Positions 41,774-49,436 of a stretch of 64,000 nucleotides of DNA are shown piece by piece. A model generated the notes under the pieces. That model made no database searches. It was not told the origin of the DNA and was given only the letters and a program-made list of their open reading frames with translations. Position 1 is the stretch's first letter, and every line of letters starts with the position of its first letter. Made by a program: the position numbers and the translations under genes. The stretch is taken from positions 1,240,001-1,304,000 of the forward strand of contig JAOTRX010000002.1 of assembly GCA_030247675.1 (NCBI GenBank), written 5' to 3'. Origin of the DNA: Desulforhopalus sp. GTDB lineage: Bacteria; Desulfobacterota; Desulfobulbia; Desulfobulbales; Desulfocapsaceae.

Positions 41774-43417
41774 ATGAAGAGACCAAATAGAGAAGAAATT
41801 GCCTGGCAGGAAATCGGCACGACGGCCATCAGCCGGTCGATGGCGATAATCCTTTCCGCCTTTTTTCTGGCGGCGATTTTTGCTGTGCCGCTCGGTCAGT
41901 ATGGGTACAGCAAGCGGCATGGCACCGCTGTTACCTTTTCCCCTAAAGACCTTAGGACTGAAGGAAAGGATCAATCCGCCTTTGCCCTGATCAATGCCCG
42001 GAATAAGGGGGTCTTAGAGGCTATCAACAAGCTGGAAACCACCCTAGAAGAGGAAAGCCTGCTGCGCAAGGTCTTCCTGCCGCCATTGCAATATGTCCTG
42101 CTGCGCTTTCTCGGCAAAGGCAATGATAAGGCCATTCCCGGTCGGGATGGCTGGCTGCATTTCGCCCCGGCCCTTGACTATCTCAGCGGCCCGCCCTTTC
42201 TTCATCCGAAGCAATTGCTGGTGCGAGCGACCTCCCATAAACTCTGGGAGGCTCCGGTGCAACCGGATCCACCCACGGCGATCATCGCCTTTAAAGATGA
42301 GCTGGCGGCCAGGGGAATCAAACTCCTCGTCGTCCCGGTACCGGTAAAGGCGGCGGTCCAGCCCGACAAGATCTCCGGCCGACCGGTGCCTTCGCCCCTT
42401 GCCAACCGGTCGTATCAGCCCTTTGTCCAGGCGCTGGAAAAGAGCGGTGTACAGGTCTTTGATCCCCGGCCGGTTCTTGCCGGGTATGCCCTGCAGCACG
42501 GCAATGCTTATCTGGCAACCGACACCCACTGGCTGCCCGGAGCAATGCAGGCGGTTGCCGCCGAACTTGCCGGGGTGATCGGTAAAAATTTTCCGGAACT
42601 CTCCGACAGCGGTGCCTTTGTGGCCGAGTCGCAGCAGGTGCGGGGGCAGGGCGACATAGCCCGGATGCTGACCTTGCCGGAAAATGTCTCGTTATACCCC
42701 GAAGAGGAGGTGCAAATCCGCCAGATCCTCACCAGCCAGCAGGAGTTCTGGCAGCCCGACCGGGACGGACAGATTCTCCTTTTAGGCGATTCCTTCACCA
42801 ATATCTACTCAACGGCGGGCCTCGGCTGGGGCGCCAGTGCCGGGCTCGCCGAGCAACTCAGCCATTTTCTCCAATCACCCATCGATCTGCTTGCCAGAAA
42901 CGACAGCGGTGCCTATGTTACCAGGGAAATGCTCGCCGGGGAATTGGCCCGCGGCCGTGACCGCCTGGCTGGCAAGAAGCTGGTGATCTGGCAATTTGCC
43001 GAGAGGGAATTGGCCTTCGGCGATTGGCGACAGATACCTCTGCACCTCGGGGCGCCAAAGGAGAGTAGGTTCTTTGTGGCAGCCGCCGGCGAAAAGATCA
43101 AGGTAACCGGGACCGTCGGGGCGATCGCCAGGTCGCCGCGGCCAGGATCGGGACCGTACCGGGATAACATCCTCTCCCTGCATCTTATTGACATGCGCGG
43201 TGAGGACCGGGAGTTGCCGGCAGGGCAGGCCCTGGTCTACGGCTGGGGGATGCGCGATAACCAGCTTACGGCATTTGCCGCCCTCCGGCCCGGCGATACC
43301 GTTTCTCTCACCCTGGTGAACTGGGAAACGGTTGAGGGTGATTATGGCAGTTATCGTCGAACGCCGCTGGACGATCAAACACTTGAACTGGAAATACCAA
43401 ACTGGGGATACTATTGA
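41774..43417 (+). CDS. AlgJ/AlgX-like SGNH-fold O-acetyltransferase
   Basis: A 547-residue protein anchored by one N-terminal helix (about 22-42). The periplasmic part contains the SGNH nucleophile Ser340 in LLLGDSFTN and the DTHW motif (about residues 252-255, ATDTHWLPGAM) that supplies the catalytic Asp/His in AlgX/AlgJ. A beta-rich C-terminal part may bind glycan. It presumably receives acetyl groups from the MBOAT partner. The stop overlaps the start of the next gene (TGATG). Confidence 0.9.
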   Translation: MKRPNREEIAWQEIGTTAISRSMAIILSAFFLAAIFAVPLGQYGYSKRHGTAVTFSPKDLRTEGKDQSAFALINARNKGVLEAINKLETTLEEESLLRKVFLPPLQYVLLRFLGKGNDKAIPGRDGWLHFAPALDYLSGPPFLHPKQLLVRATSHKLWEAPVQPDPPTAIIAFKDELAARGIKLLVVPVPVKAAVQPDKISGRPVPSPLANRSYQPFVQALEKSGVQVFDPRPVLAGYALQHGNAYLATDTHWLPGAMQAVAAELAGVIGKNFPELSDSGAFVAESQQVRGQGDIARMLTLPENVSLYPEEEVQIRQILTSQQEFWQPDRDGQILLLGDSFTNIYSTAGLGWGASAGLAEQLSHFLQSPIDLLARNDSGAYVTREMLAGELARGRDRLAGKKLVIWQFAERELAFGDWRQIPLHLGAPKESRFFVAAAGEKIKVTGTVGAIARSPRPGSGPYRDNILSLHLIDMRGEDRELPAGQALVYGWGMRDNQLTAFAALRPGDTVSLTLVNWETVEGDYGSYRRTPLDDQTLELEIPNWGYY

Positions 43418-44442
43418 TGAAAAGGCGCTTTACCATTTTGATTCTACTGGTCTTGGCGGTGGCCTCCATAGCCGCTGCGGCAAGCCCGACTTTTCGGGAG
43501 ATTTGCCGGGAATATGCTGAAAAGAACGGCGCGGGCGGCGTTGTCACCGGTGCTGATGGCTGGATGTTTTTACGGGAAGAGCTGGAGCATCTTGGGGCCG
43601 GAAAATTTTGGGGAGAGGAGGCGGCAACCGCCTCCAGCGCAAAGGACAAGAATGCCGCCGATCCCCTGCCAGCCATAGAGGAATACAGCAAGCTTCTCGC
43701 CGAGCGGGGGATAACACTCTACCTTATGCCGGTGCCGCCGAAGGCCATGATCTATCCCCATAAACTGGCGGTGACCATCGAACCCAATGCTTCAGTGAAG
43801 GAGCTCGCTTTATACCGGGACTTTTATGGTGAGCTTGCGGCGCGTGGGGTGAAGGTTATCGACCTGCTGCCGAAACTTCTTGAAAACCGCGACAAGACGC
43901 CTCTTTATTGCCGCACCGACAGCCATTTCTCCGGCGCCGGCCTGGCCCTTTTTGCCGGTGCTGCCGCCGAGGCAATAAAGAAGGAAAGCTGGTATGGTGC
44001 TGTTGAAAAAATGCCTTTCACGAAAGCCACACGAACGGTGACAATTCACGGTGATCTTAACCAGATGGCCGGGGGGACCGGGCCGGAGGAAGCCGTCGAA
44101 CTGGCGGTGGTGAGCGGCAAGGATGACGGCAAGCAGATAGAGGGTGCGATGAACAGCCCGGTTGTCCTGCTTGGCGACAGCCACACCCTGGTCTTCCAGG
44201 CCGGCGGTGATCTCCATGCAAAGGGTGCCGGCCTTTTCGATCATTTGTCCGCCGAGCTGGGCTTTGCCGTCGATCTCCTCGGTGTGCGCGGTTCAGGGGT
44301 CACCCCGGCGCGTATCAAGTTTTTTCAGAGGGCAAAGCAGGATGCCGACTATCTCAGCGGCAAAAAGGTGGTGATCTGGTGCTTTGCCGCCCGAGAATTC
44401 ACCGGCAGCGGCGGCTGGAAGAAGATCCCGGTGGCACCCTAA
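43417..44442 (+). CDS. Second AlgJ/AlgX-like SGNH-fold protein
   Basis: A 341-residue protein with a cleavable-looking signal peptide (to about ASP, residue 25). The nucleophile site is LGDSHT (Ser255), with RTDSHFSG (about 166-173) as the Asp/His motif. It is shorter than the upstream homologue and has no C-terminal beta domain. Two tandem acetyl-carrier proteins in one operon suggest division of labour as in AlgJ/AlgX or two acceptor sites. Converges with ogt, 7 bases between stops. Confidence 0.88.
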   Translation: MKRRFTILILLVLAVASIAAAASPTFREICREYAEKNGAGGVVTGADGWMFLREELEHLGAGKFWGEEAATASSAKDKNAADPLPAIEEYSKLLAERGITLYLMPVPPKAMIYPHKLAVTIEPNASVKELALYRDFYGELAARGVKVIDLLPKLLENRDKTPLYCRTDSHFSGAGLALFAGAAAEAIKKESWYGAVEKMPFTKATRTVTIHGDLNQMAGGTGPEEAVELAVVSGKDDGKQIEGAMNSPVVLLGDSHTLVFQAGGDLHAKGAGLFDHLSAELGFAVDLLGVRGSGVTPARIKFFQRAKQDADYLSGKKVVIWCFAAREFTGSGGWKKIPVAP

Positions 44443-44449
44443 GCGACGA

Positions 44450-44932
44450 TCAGCCGATCAGCCGACGTTCCAGGTCAAGAAGCTGCTGTTTGACATCCAG
44501 GCCACCGGAGAAACCGGTGAGGGAACCGTCCTTGCCGATAACCCGGTGACAGGGGATAATGATCGGGATCGGGTTGCGGCTGTTGGCCATGCCCACCGCC
44601 CGACAGGCCTTGGGCTTGCCGATGCGCTCAGCAATTGCCCCGTAGCTTGTGGTTGAGCCGAAGGGGATACGGCGCAGTTCCTGCCATACCCGCTGTTGGA
44701 AGGGGGTCCCCTGCGGGGCAAGTTCTAAGGCAAAGTCCTGCCGTGTCCCGGCAAAATACTGTTTCAGCTGGAGAAGTGCCTGGCTGAGACTCCTTGGGTC
44801 TTCCTGCCATTCCTTAGGGATGGCAAAGGTCCTCATTTCGCCCGGCAGGTGCAGTTCCTGCAAAACCCCATCTTTGCTGCCGACCAGCAACATTGTGCCG
44901 ATGGGGCTCTCGTAGTGACAGCAGATTCTCAT
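44450..44932 (-). CDS. ogt: Methylated-DNA-protein-cysteine methyltransferase
   Basis: A 160-residue DNA-repair protein that transfers O6-alkyl groups from guanine to its own cysteine. The acceptor is Cys128 in PCHR, within IIIPCHRVIG; the helix-turn-helix SYGAIAERIG and the arginine finger segment CRAVGMANSRNP precede it. N-terminal domain short, as in Ogt. Convergent with the AlgX-like gene. Confidence 0.95.
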   Translation of the reverse strand: MRICCHYESPIGTMLLVGSKDGVLQELHLPGEMRTFAIPKEWQEDPRSLSQALLQLKQYFAGTRQDFALELAPQGTPFQQRVWQELRRIPFGSTTSYGAIAERIGKPKACRAVGMANSRNPIPIIIPCHRVIGKDGSLTGFSGGLDVKQQLLDLERRLIG

Positions 44933-45034
44933 TAAAGTTCTCCGTGAAGATGATTACCGGGTTTTGCCGCTTCGAGGCTAAACGCATTTGCCGTGCAGTG
45001 CGGTTTTGCCCCACACTGCACCTTTGGCCAAGGC

Positions 45035-45532
45035 CTAGATGCTATCGAGGGCGGCCTGGTAATTCGGCTCCTGGCCGATTTCCGGAACCTGCTCGGTGTA
45101 CTTTACCTTGCCATCCGAGCCAATGACCACAACCGCCCTGGCGAGCAGCCCGGCCAGTACCCCGGTAGTGATGGTCTGCCCGTAGTTCTTGCCGAAATCG
45201 GCAGACCGGAATACCGACACGGGTACGACATTTTGTAATCCTTCGGTCTCGCAGAAGCGTTTATGGGCGAAGGGCAGATCGGCGGACACGCACAAAACCA
45301 CGGTATTCTTCCGGTTCCCCGCCTCGCTGTTGAAACGGCGGGTAGAGGCGGCGCAAACTCCGGTATCTATGGAAGGAAAGATGTTCAAAATGATCGTCTT
45401 GCCTTGATACTCCTTGAGTGTGGCGGTTCCGAGATCGGTCTTTACCAGACTGAATTCGGGGGCCTGTGAACCGACCGGGGGAAGATTGCCGATAGTTGCT
45501 ATTTCATTGCCCTTCAGGGTGATCTTTGCCAT
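45035..45532 (-). CDS. tpx: Thiol peroxidase (Tpx, peroxiredoxin)
   Basis: A 165-residue atypical 2-Cys peroxiredoxin. The peroxidatic Cys60 lies in FPSIDTGVCAAS and the resolving Cys94 in HKRFCETEG, the spacing of Tpx enzymes. It reduces hydroperoxides using thioredoxin in the cytoplasm or periplasm. AAAAGGAG precedes the ATG. Monocistronic. Confidence 0.96.
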   Translation of the reverse strand: MAKITLKGNEIATIGNLPPVGSQAPEFSLVKTDLGTATLKEYQGKTIILNIFPSIDTGVCAASTRRFNSEAGNRKNTVVLCVSADLPFAHKRFCETEGLQNVVPVSVFRSADFGKNYGQTITTGVLAGLLARAVVVIGSDGKVKYTEQVPEIGQEPNYQAALDSI

Positions 45533-45983
45533 ATCGTTCTCCTTTTACTGTGAAAAGTATCCTGCTGTTGCAAGTTTCCACCTTTGACAATTACTGGCCT
45601 TCAGGCGGTTGGTAATTACCTGATAACAGTTCCTACTCTTTGCTGATTTGTCAAGTTTGCCGCCGAAATAAGAGGCCGTCAAGAAATAACTCCTGCCATT
45701 TGCCGCCAGATCTTTTGGCCTAAATGCCTTGGTCTCCGGGGAAATTATTCGGCAAGGTATTGAAATCATGTACAGGGCATGGTTTAAAGGGAGGTGACCT
45801 GCCATCTTTATCGGGAAGCGGTCATGGAAAAGGAGGCATGGGCCGTCCGGTTCATGTTGACACGGGAATCCCTTGAACACAGTTCTTTACTTCTCATTGC
45901 CTTTGCAGGCTTATGGGAAGAATAGCACCTTGCAAGGGGCACGGGGGATCTCGTTTATCAGGGAGCAGGCAAAGAGAGCTACT
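45533..45983. other. Intergenic region between divergent genes
   Basis: About 450 bases between tpx and dgt. A minus-strand TTGACA (near 45653) could be a tpx -35, but no matching -10 is evident at 16-18 bases. No gene is supported. Confidence 0.35.
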
Positions 45984-47078
45984 ATGTCGTTTATACCTGT
46001 TGTCGGCAAATCGATCAAAAAGCAACTGGAGGATCGGGAAGAGCAAATCCTGTCACCTTTTGCGGCACTGAATAAGAACTCCTCCGGCCGCCACCTTGAG
46101 GAAGAGGAGGTCATGTCCGATATCCGCCTGCCGTTTCAGCGGGATCGTGATCGCATTACCCACTCCAAAACCTTCCGCCGTCTTAAGCATAAAACCCAGG
46201 TCTTCCTTTCGCCGACCGGCGACCATTACCGTACCCGTTTAACCCATGTTCTTGAGGTCTCACAGATTGCCAGGACTATCGCCTCGGCCCTCTGTCTCAA
46301 TGAACCACTGACCGAGGCCATCGCCCTGGGCCATGATCTCGGCCATACCCCCTTCGGTCATGCCGGAGAGGCGACCCTGAATGAGCTCCATCCCGGCGGT
46401 TTTCGCCATTATGTGCATAGCCTGCGGGTGGTCGATTTTCTCGAAAATGACGGCAAGGGCCTGAATCTGACCTTCGAGGTGCGCAACGGCATCGTTCGCC
46501 ACTCCAAAGGGCGGGCGGATATCTTGCCAAACGACAAGTCGGAAATTGCCGTGACCCTGGAGGGCCAGGTTGTCAGGTTGGCGGATATCATCGCCTACGT
46601 CAATCATGACCTTGATGATGCATTGCGCGCCGGAATTTTGAAAGAGGCAGACCTGCCTGCAAAGATAAAAAAGGCGGTGGGCGAGCGTCATTCCCGGCGG
46701 ATTGGCTCAATGGTGCGGGATTTGATTGTCGAGACTCTGGCCGCGGGAGACGGTAATCTGCATATCAGCCCGAAGATGCTTGAGGCGATCACCGAGCTTC
46801 GCGGCTTTTTGTACGACAACGTCTACACCTATTACAAGGTGCATAACGAATTCGTCAAAGCCCAGAGGATAATCTCCGATCTGTATACTTATTTTCTCGA
46901 AAAAGGCATTGTTCGCCTGAAAGGTGACCACTGGGAGGAATGTGTCGATAAGGAAAACTGGGCAGATGAAAAAGAGGCGCACCGCCGGGTGTGTGATTAC
47001 ATCGCCGGAATGACCGACCGGTATGCCTTATCCATTTACAAGCACATCTTTCTTCCTGAACCCTGGAGCGTGAAATGA
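45984..47078 (+). CDS. dgt: Deoxyguanosinetriphosphate triphosphohydrolase-like protein
   Basis: A 364-residue HD-domain enzyme that releases triphosphate from dNTPs. The metal-binding HD signature is complete: RTRLTHVLEV, then HDLGHTPFGHAGE, and the later DIIAYVNHDLDDA aspartate. The start at 45984 has AAAGAGAG upstream; an earlier in-frame Met adds 37 residues with poor support. A hairpin overlaps the stop codon. Confidence 0.93.
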   Translation: MSFIPVVGKSIKKQLEDREEQILSPFAALNKNSSGRHLEEEEVMSDIRLPFQRDRDRITHSKTFRRLKHKTQVFLSPTGDHYRTRLTHVLEVSQIARTIASALCLNEPLTEAIALGHDLGHTPFGHAGEATLNELHPGGFRHYVHSLRVVDFLENDGKGLNLTFEVRNGIVRHSKGRADILPNDKSEIAVTLEGQVVRLADIIAYVNHDLDDALRAGILKEADLPAKIKKAVGERHSRRIGSMVRDLIVETLAAGDGNLHISPKMLEAITELRGFLYDNVYTYYKVHNEFVKAQRIISDLYTYFLEKGIVRLKGDHWEECVDKENWADEKEAHRRVCDYIAGMTDRYALSIYKHIFLPEPWSVK

Positions 47079-47090
47079 GACGCTCCAGGG
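47061..47090 (+). terminator. Hairpin overlapping the dgt stop codon
   Basis: CCCTGGAGCGT (47061-47071) pairs with ACGCTCCAGGG (47080-47090), an 11-bp perfect stem with an 8-base loop that contains the TGA stop. The downstream sequence TTGTTGTT is only mildly T-rich. Confidence 0.5.
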
Positions 47091-47109
47091 CAGGTTGTTG
47101 TTCACCGCC

Positions 47110-48144
47110 TTAGTTAGCAGCAGGAATGGTCAACTGACGACGCCTGCGGACAGCAAAAGCCGCCAGGGCAAGGCAGCCGACCGTGCCTAGAACGGCAATG
47201 GCAAGCTGCACCGGCGCAGACAATTTGACAAGAAGATAGGCGAGGGCAACCAGGGGATAGAGCAGCACCCTGGCGATGAGCCTTGCGGTATCGTGCTGAC
47301 GGATGAAATCAGCGGCGGCCGGCGAGTAGTGGTAATAGGTCTTGACCAACCACCGGCCGGGCGCGTTGCTGAGTAAGCAGGCATTGCGAAATTCCCGCAG
47401 GATCATAACCTGTTTCTCAACCGGCGATCCAAAGGCGGCTGTTGCAATGAAGCATGAGCTGTCGTCACCCCCTCCGCCACCACCTTCATCAACGGCACCC
47501 GAAGAGGAAATCATTGAAGAAATCGTTGCAAACCAGGTGTTGGCAATAACCTGATAGCCGCTGTCGTTCGGGTGAATTCCATCGGCGTTAAGGCTGGCCC
47601 AATTAGCCGCTACCGCCGCGTAATTATCAGCCAATCTAATACCGTTGCTGCTTGCCAGGGCATTGATCATCGGATTCCAGGTCTGGGGAATGAGGGTCGC
47701 CGATCCGCCTCTGTCGCTTGGGGTCAAGTTCGATAGCACCGGGGTGGCACCCGCTGATTTCGCCTTATTGATCATGGTCTGCAGGTTGAATTTGGTGGTT
47801 TCCACCGAGATGCCGGACCGGACGTCGTTGGTGCCTTCCATGATCAGGATGAGATTGGCGGGAAAGGCTCTGAGCACTGAATCAATCCTGCCGACACCCT
47901 CCGAGGTTTTTTCGCCGGATCTACCATAGTTAACGACAATGGAGGGCTTGCTATTGCTGTTGAGCTGGCTGGACAGTTTTGGTGGATACCCTCCAGAACG
48001 GCTCGAATGTCCTGCGGTAATGCTATCACCGAAGGCGGTTATGTTGGCGGCGTGGGCAGCTGTGGTGAGGCAGAGGGCTGTGGTGCAGCAAATCAAAACA
48101 AGGGTGGTAAATCTTTGTGCCGGGGCGTTTATTCGGGTTGTCAT
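47110..48144 (-). CDS. Secreted SGNH/GDSL hydrolase with CFI-box C-terminal anchor
   Basis: A 344-residue exported esterase-like protein. After a signal peptide (ends near AHA, residue 32) it has the GDSL block with Ser41 (FGDSIT), the block-III GTND (104-107), and DGIHPN with Asp188/His191. A glycine linker (221-226) leads to Cys231 in CFIATAAFGS, the start of a CFI-box-CTERM type domain, then LREFRNACLL, a YYHYSP segment, a transmembrane helix (about 312-332) and an RRRR stop-transfer. This C-terminal tail is a presumed anchor or sorting signal. Follows the propeller gene by 56 bases. Confidence 0.88.
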   Translation of the reverse strand: MTTRINAPAQRFTTLVLICCTTALCLTTAAHAANITAFGDSITAGHSSRSGGYPPKLSSQLNSNSKPSIVVNYGRSGEKTSEGVGRIDSVLRAFPANLILIMEGTNDVRSGISVETTKFNLQTMINKAKSAGATPVLSNLTPSDRGGSATLIPQTWNPMINALASSNGIRLADNYAAVAANWASLNADGIHPNDSGYQVIANTWFATISSMISSSGAVDEGGGGGGDDSSCFIATAAFGSPVEKQVMILREFRNACLLSNAPGRWLVKTYYHYSPAAADFIRQHDTARLIARVLLYPLVALAYLLVKLSAPVQLAIAVLGTVGCLALAAFAVRRRRQLTIPAAN

Positions 48145-48200
48145 GATCTTTCTCGTTATTGGTATTTGCAGGTATGGAACCGAAGCCAGTGGTTTAGTTG

Positions 48201-49073
48201 TTACTCGATGGGGGTGACACGGCGGATCGGCAGTGATTGAACCGCATAGCCCGGGACGTGTATTGATGCCGATTCCGGGGTAACGATAAACGAGGGAATC
48301 TCGATCTCCAGCTGGTCGTCGGTTTGGGCCTTCTTGCTGGCCGGTTGCTGGTTTTCTGCGGTTTCATCAGCGGTGGAGGAGGCCTCGGCAGCCACCAATA
48401 CCGGTTCGCTCCAAGCCGAGCCGTTCCATGTCGATTCGAGGTCCACATAGCCGTTTGCCGAAAATTGCTGCCACTGTACCCAAGGGGTCCCGGTTGTACC
48501 GTCAATACCAAGGATGGGCTGGATGTCGGGAATATCATTGGCTGTCAGGGCCTGGGCAGTGGTAAAGGAGGTTTCATTCCATGTGGCAAAGTAGATCTCG
48601 TCGCTTACGCCATTAAACCCTGCCCACACCAGCCAGATCTTGCCAGTTCGGTCAACAGCGACGGAGGGGGCCATGTTCGAGGAAAGTCCGGTGTAGTATT
48701 CCTTTTCCTCGGACCACTGACCGTCCTGCTGATAGCGATACCGAAGTTGAGCCTGGCTGCCGGTAAAATTAGACCAGACAACGATGAGATCGTCGGCGGA
48801 TGGATTGGTGACGGCCGGGACGATATTGACACCCTCGCCGGTGGATACCTTTTGTGGTTCTTCCCAGGCCGAGCCGACCTTGCGGCTGATAAAAATTGCA
48901 TCCTCGCCACCCGATTGGCCGGCCCAGGCCCAAACCGCCTTGCCTTCAGCTCCAGTACCTTGGGCGGTAGGGGTTTGCTCTGCTGCAAGGCTTACGATGG
49001 GTAGAGATAAGAGAGCGACGAAGATGGGGAGAGATAGGAAGGTTCGGCAGTTTCTGGTCATGGGGTTTCTCAC
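48201..49073 (-). CDS. Secreted sialidase/neuraminidase-fold beta-propeller protein
   Basis: A 290-residue exported protein (signal peptide through about residue 31) built from repeated Asp-box-like blades such as GGEDAIFISRKVGSAWEEPQ, SVAVDRTGKIWLVWAG and GYVDLESTWNGSAWSEP. These repeats fit an exo-sialidase-like propeller fold, but no active-site residues can be assigned, so it may be non-enzymatic. Low-complexity C-terminal region (EASSTADETAENQQPASKK). A GTG start (49073) or an ATG four codons in (49061) are both possible. Same direction as the SGNH gene, likely one operon. Confidence 0.68.
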   Translation of the reverse strand: MRNPMTRNCRTFLSLPIFVALLSLPIVSLAAEQTPTAQGTGAEGKAVWAWAGQSGGEDAIFISRKVGSAWEEPQKVSTGEGVNIVPAVTNPSADDLIVVWSNFTGSQAQLRYRYQQDGQWSEEKEYYTGLSSNMAPSVAVDRTGKIWLVWAGFNGVSDEIYFATWNETSFTTAQALTANDIPDIQPILGIDGTTGTPWVQWQQFSANGYVDLESTWNGSAWSEPVLVAAEASSTADETAENQQPASKKAQTDDQLEIEIPSFIVTPESASIHVPGYAVQSLPIRRVTPIE

Positions 49074-49436
49074 GGGAAGATATCCTCGGGTGGAGATTGT
49101 TTGGGGGATGCCATCTGCGAATGGGTAATACTTGGGTAACGTATTTCAGTTTTTGGGGTGTGAATATACCTTGTAGCAGGCAGGTATGCAAATATACCGA
49201 AACACTTCGCTTGCGAATTGTTGAAAAAGGTTAATACTGCAAGGACATAAATTTCGTTTGAACACATACATTGCTCAATGCGCCTTTATCCTATCTACCA
49301 TTTTCCCTGGATTTTCCAGGCATTTTTAAAATGCAGCGTCGAAAACAGTTGAATTATGACAACGGCACAGTTACCTTCGAAAACTGTGCGTCCGCGGGAT
49401 TCGCTGGTCTAGTCTTTTATTAATTTTTTCCAACCT
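49074..49436. other. Intergenic region upstream of valS with diverged repeat
   Basis: About 360 bases, divergent between the propeller gene and valS. It holds repeat copy 10 (49232-49290). valS has no clear ribosome site. No T-box or other leader RNA is recognised. Confidence 0.45.
49232..49290 (+). repeat. Palindromic repeat element, copy 10 (diverged)
   Basis: Recognisable through TACTGCAAGGACATAAATTTC, GTTTGAACA...TTGCTCAA and CTTTATCC. About a third of the positions have changed and the hairpin is weakened. Confidence 0.6.
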
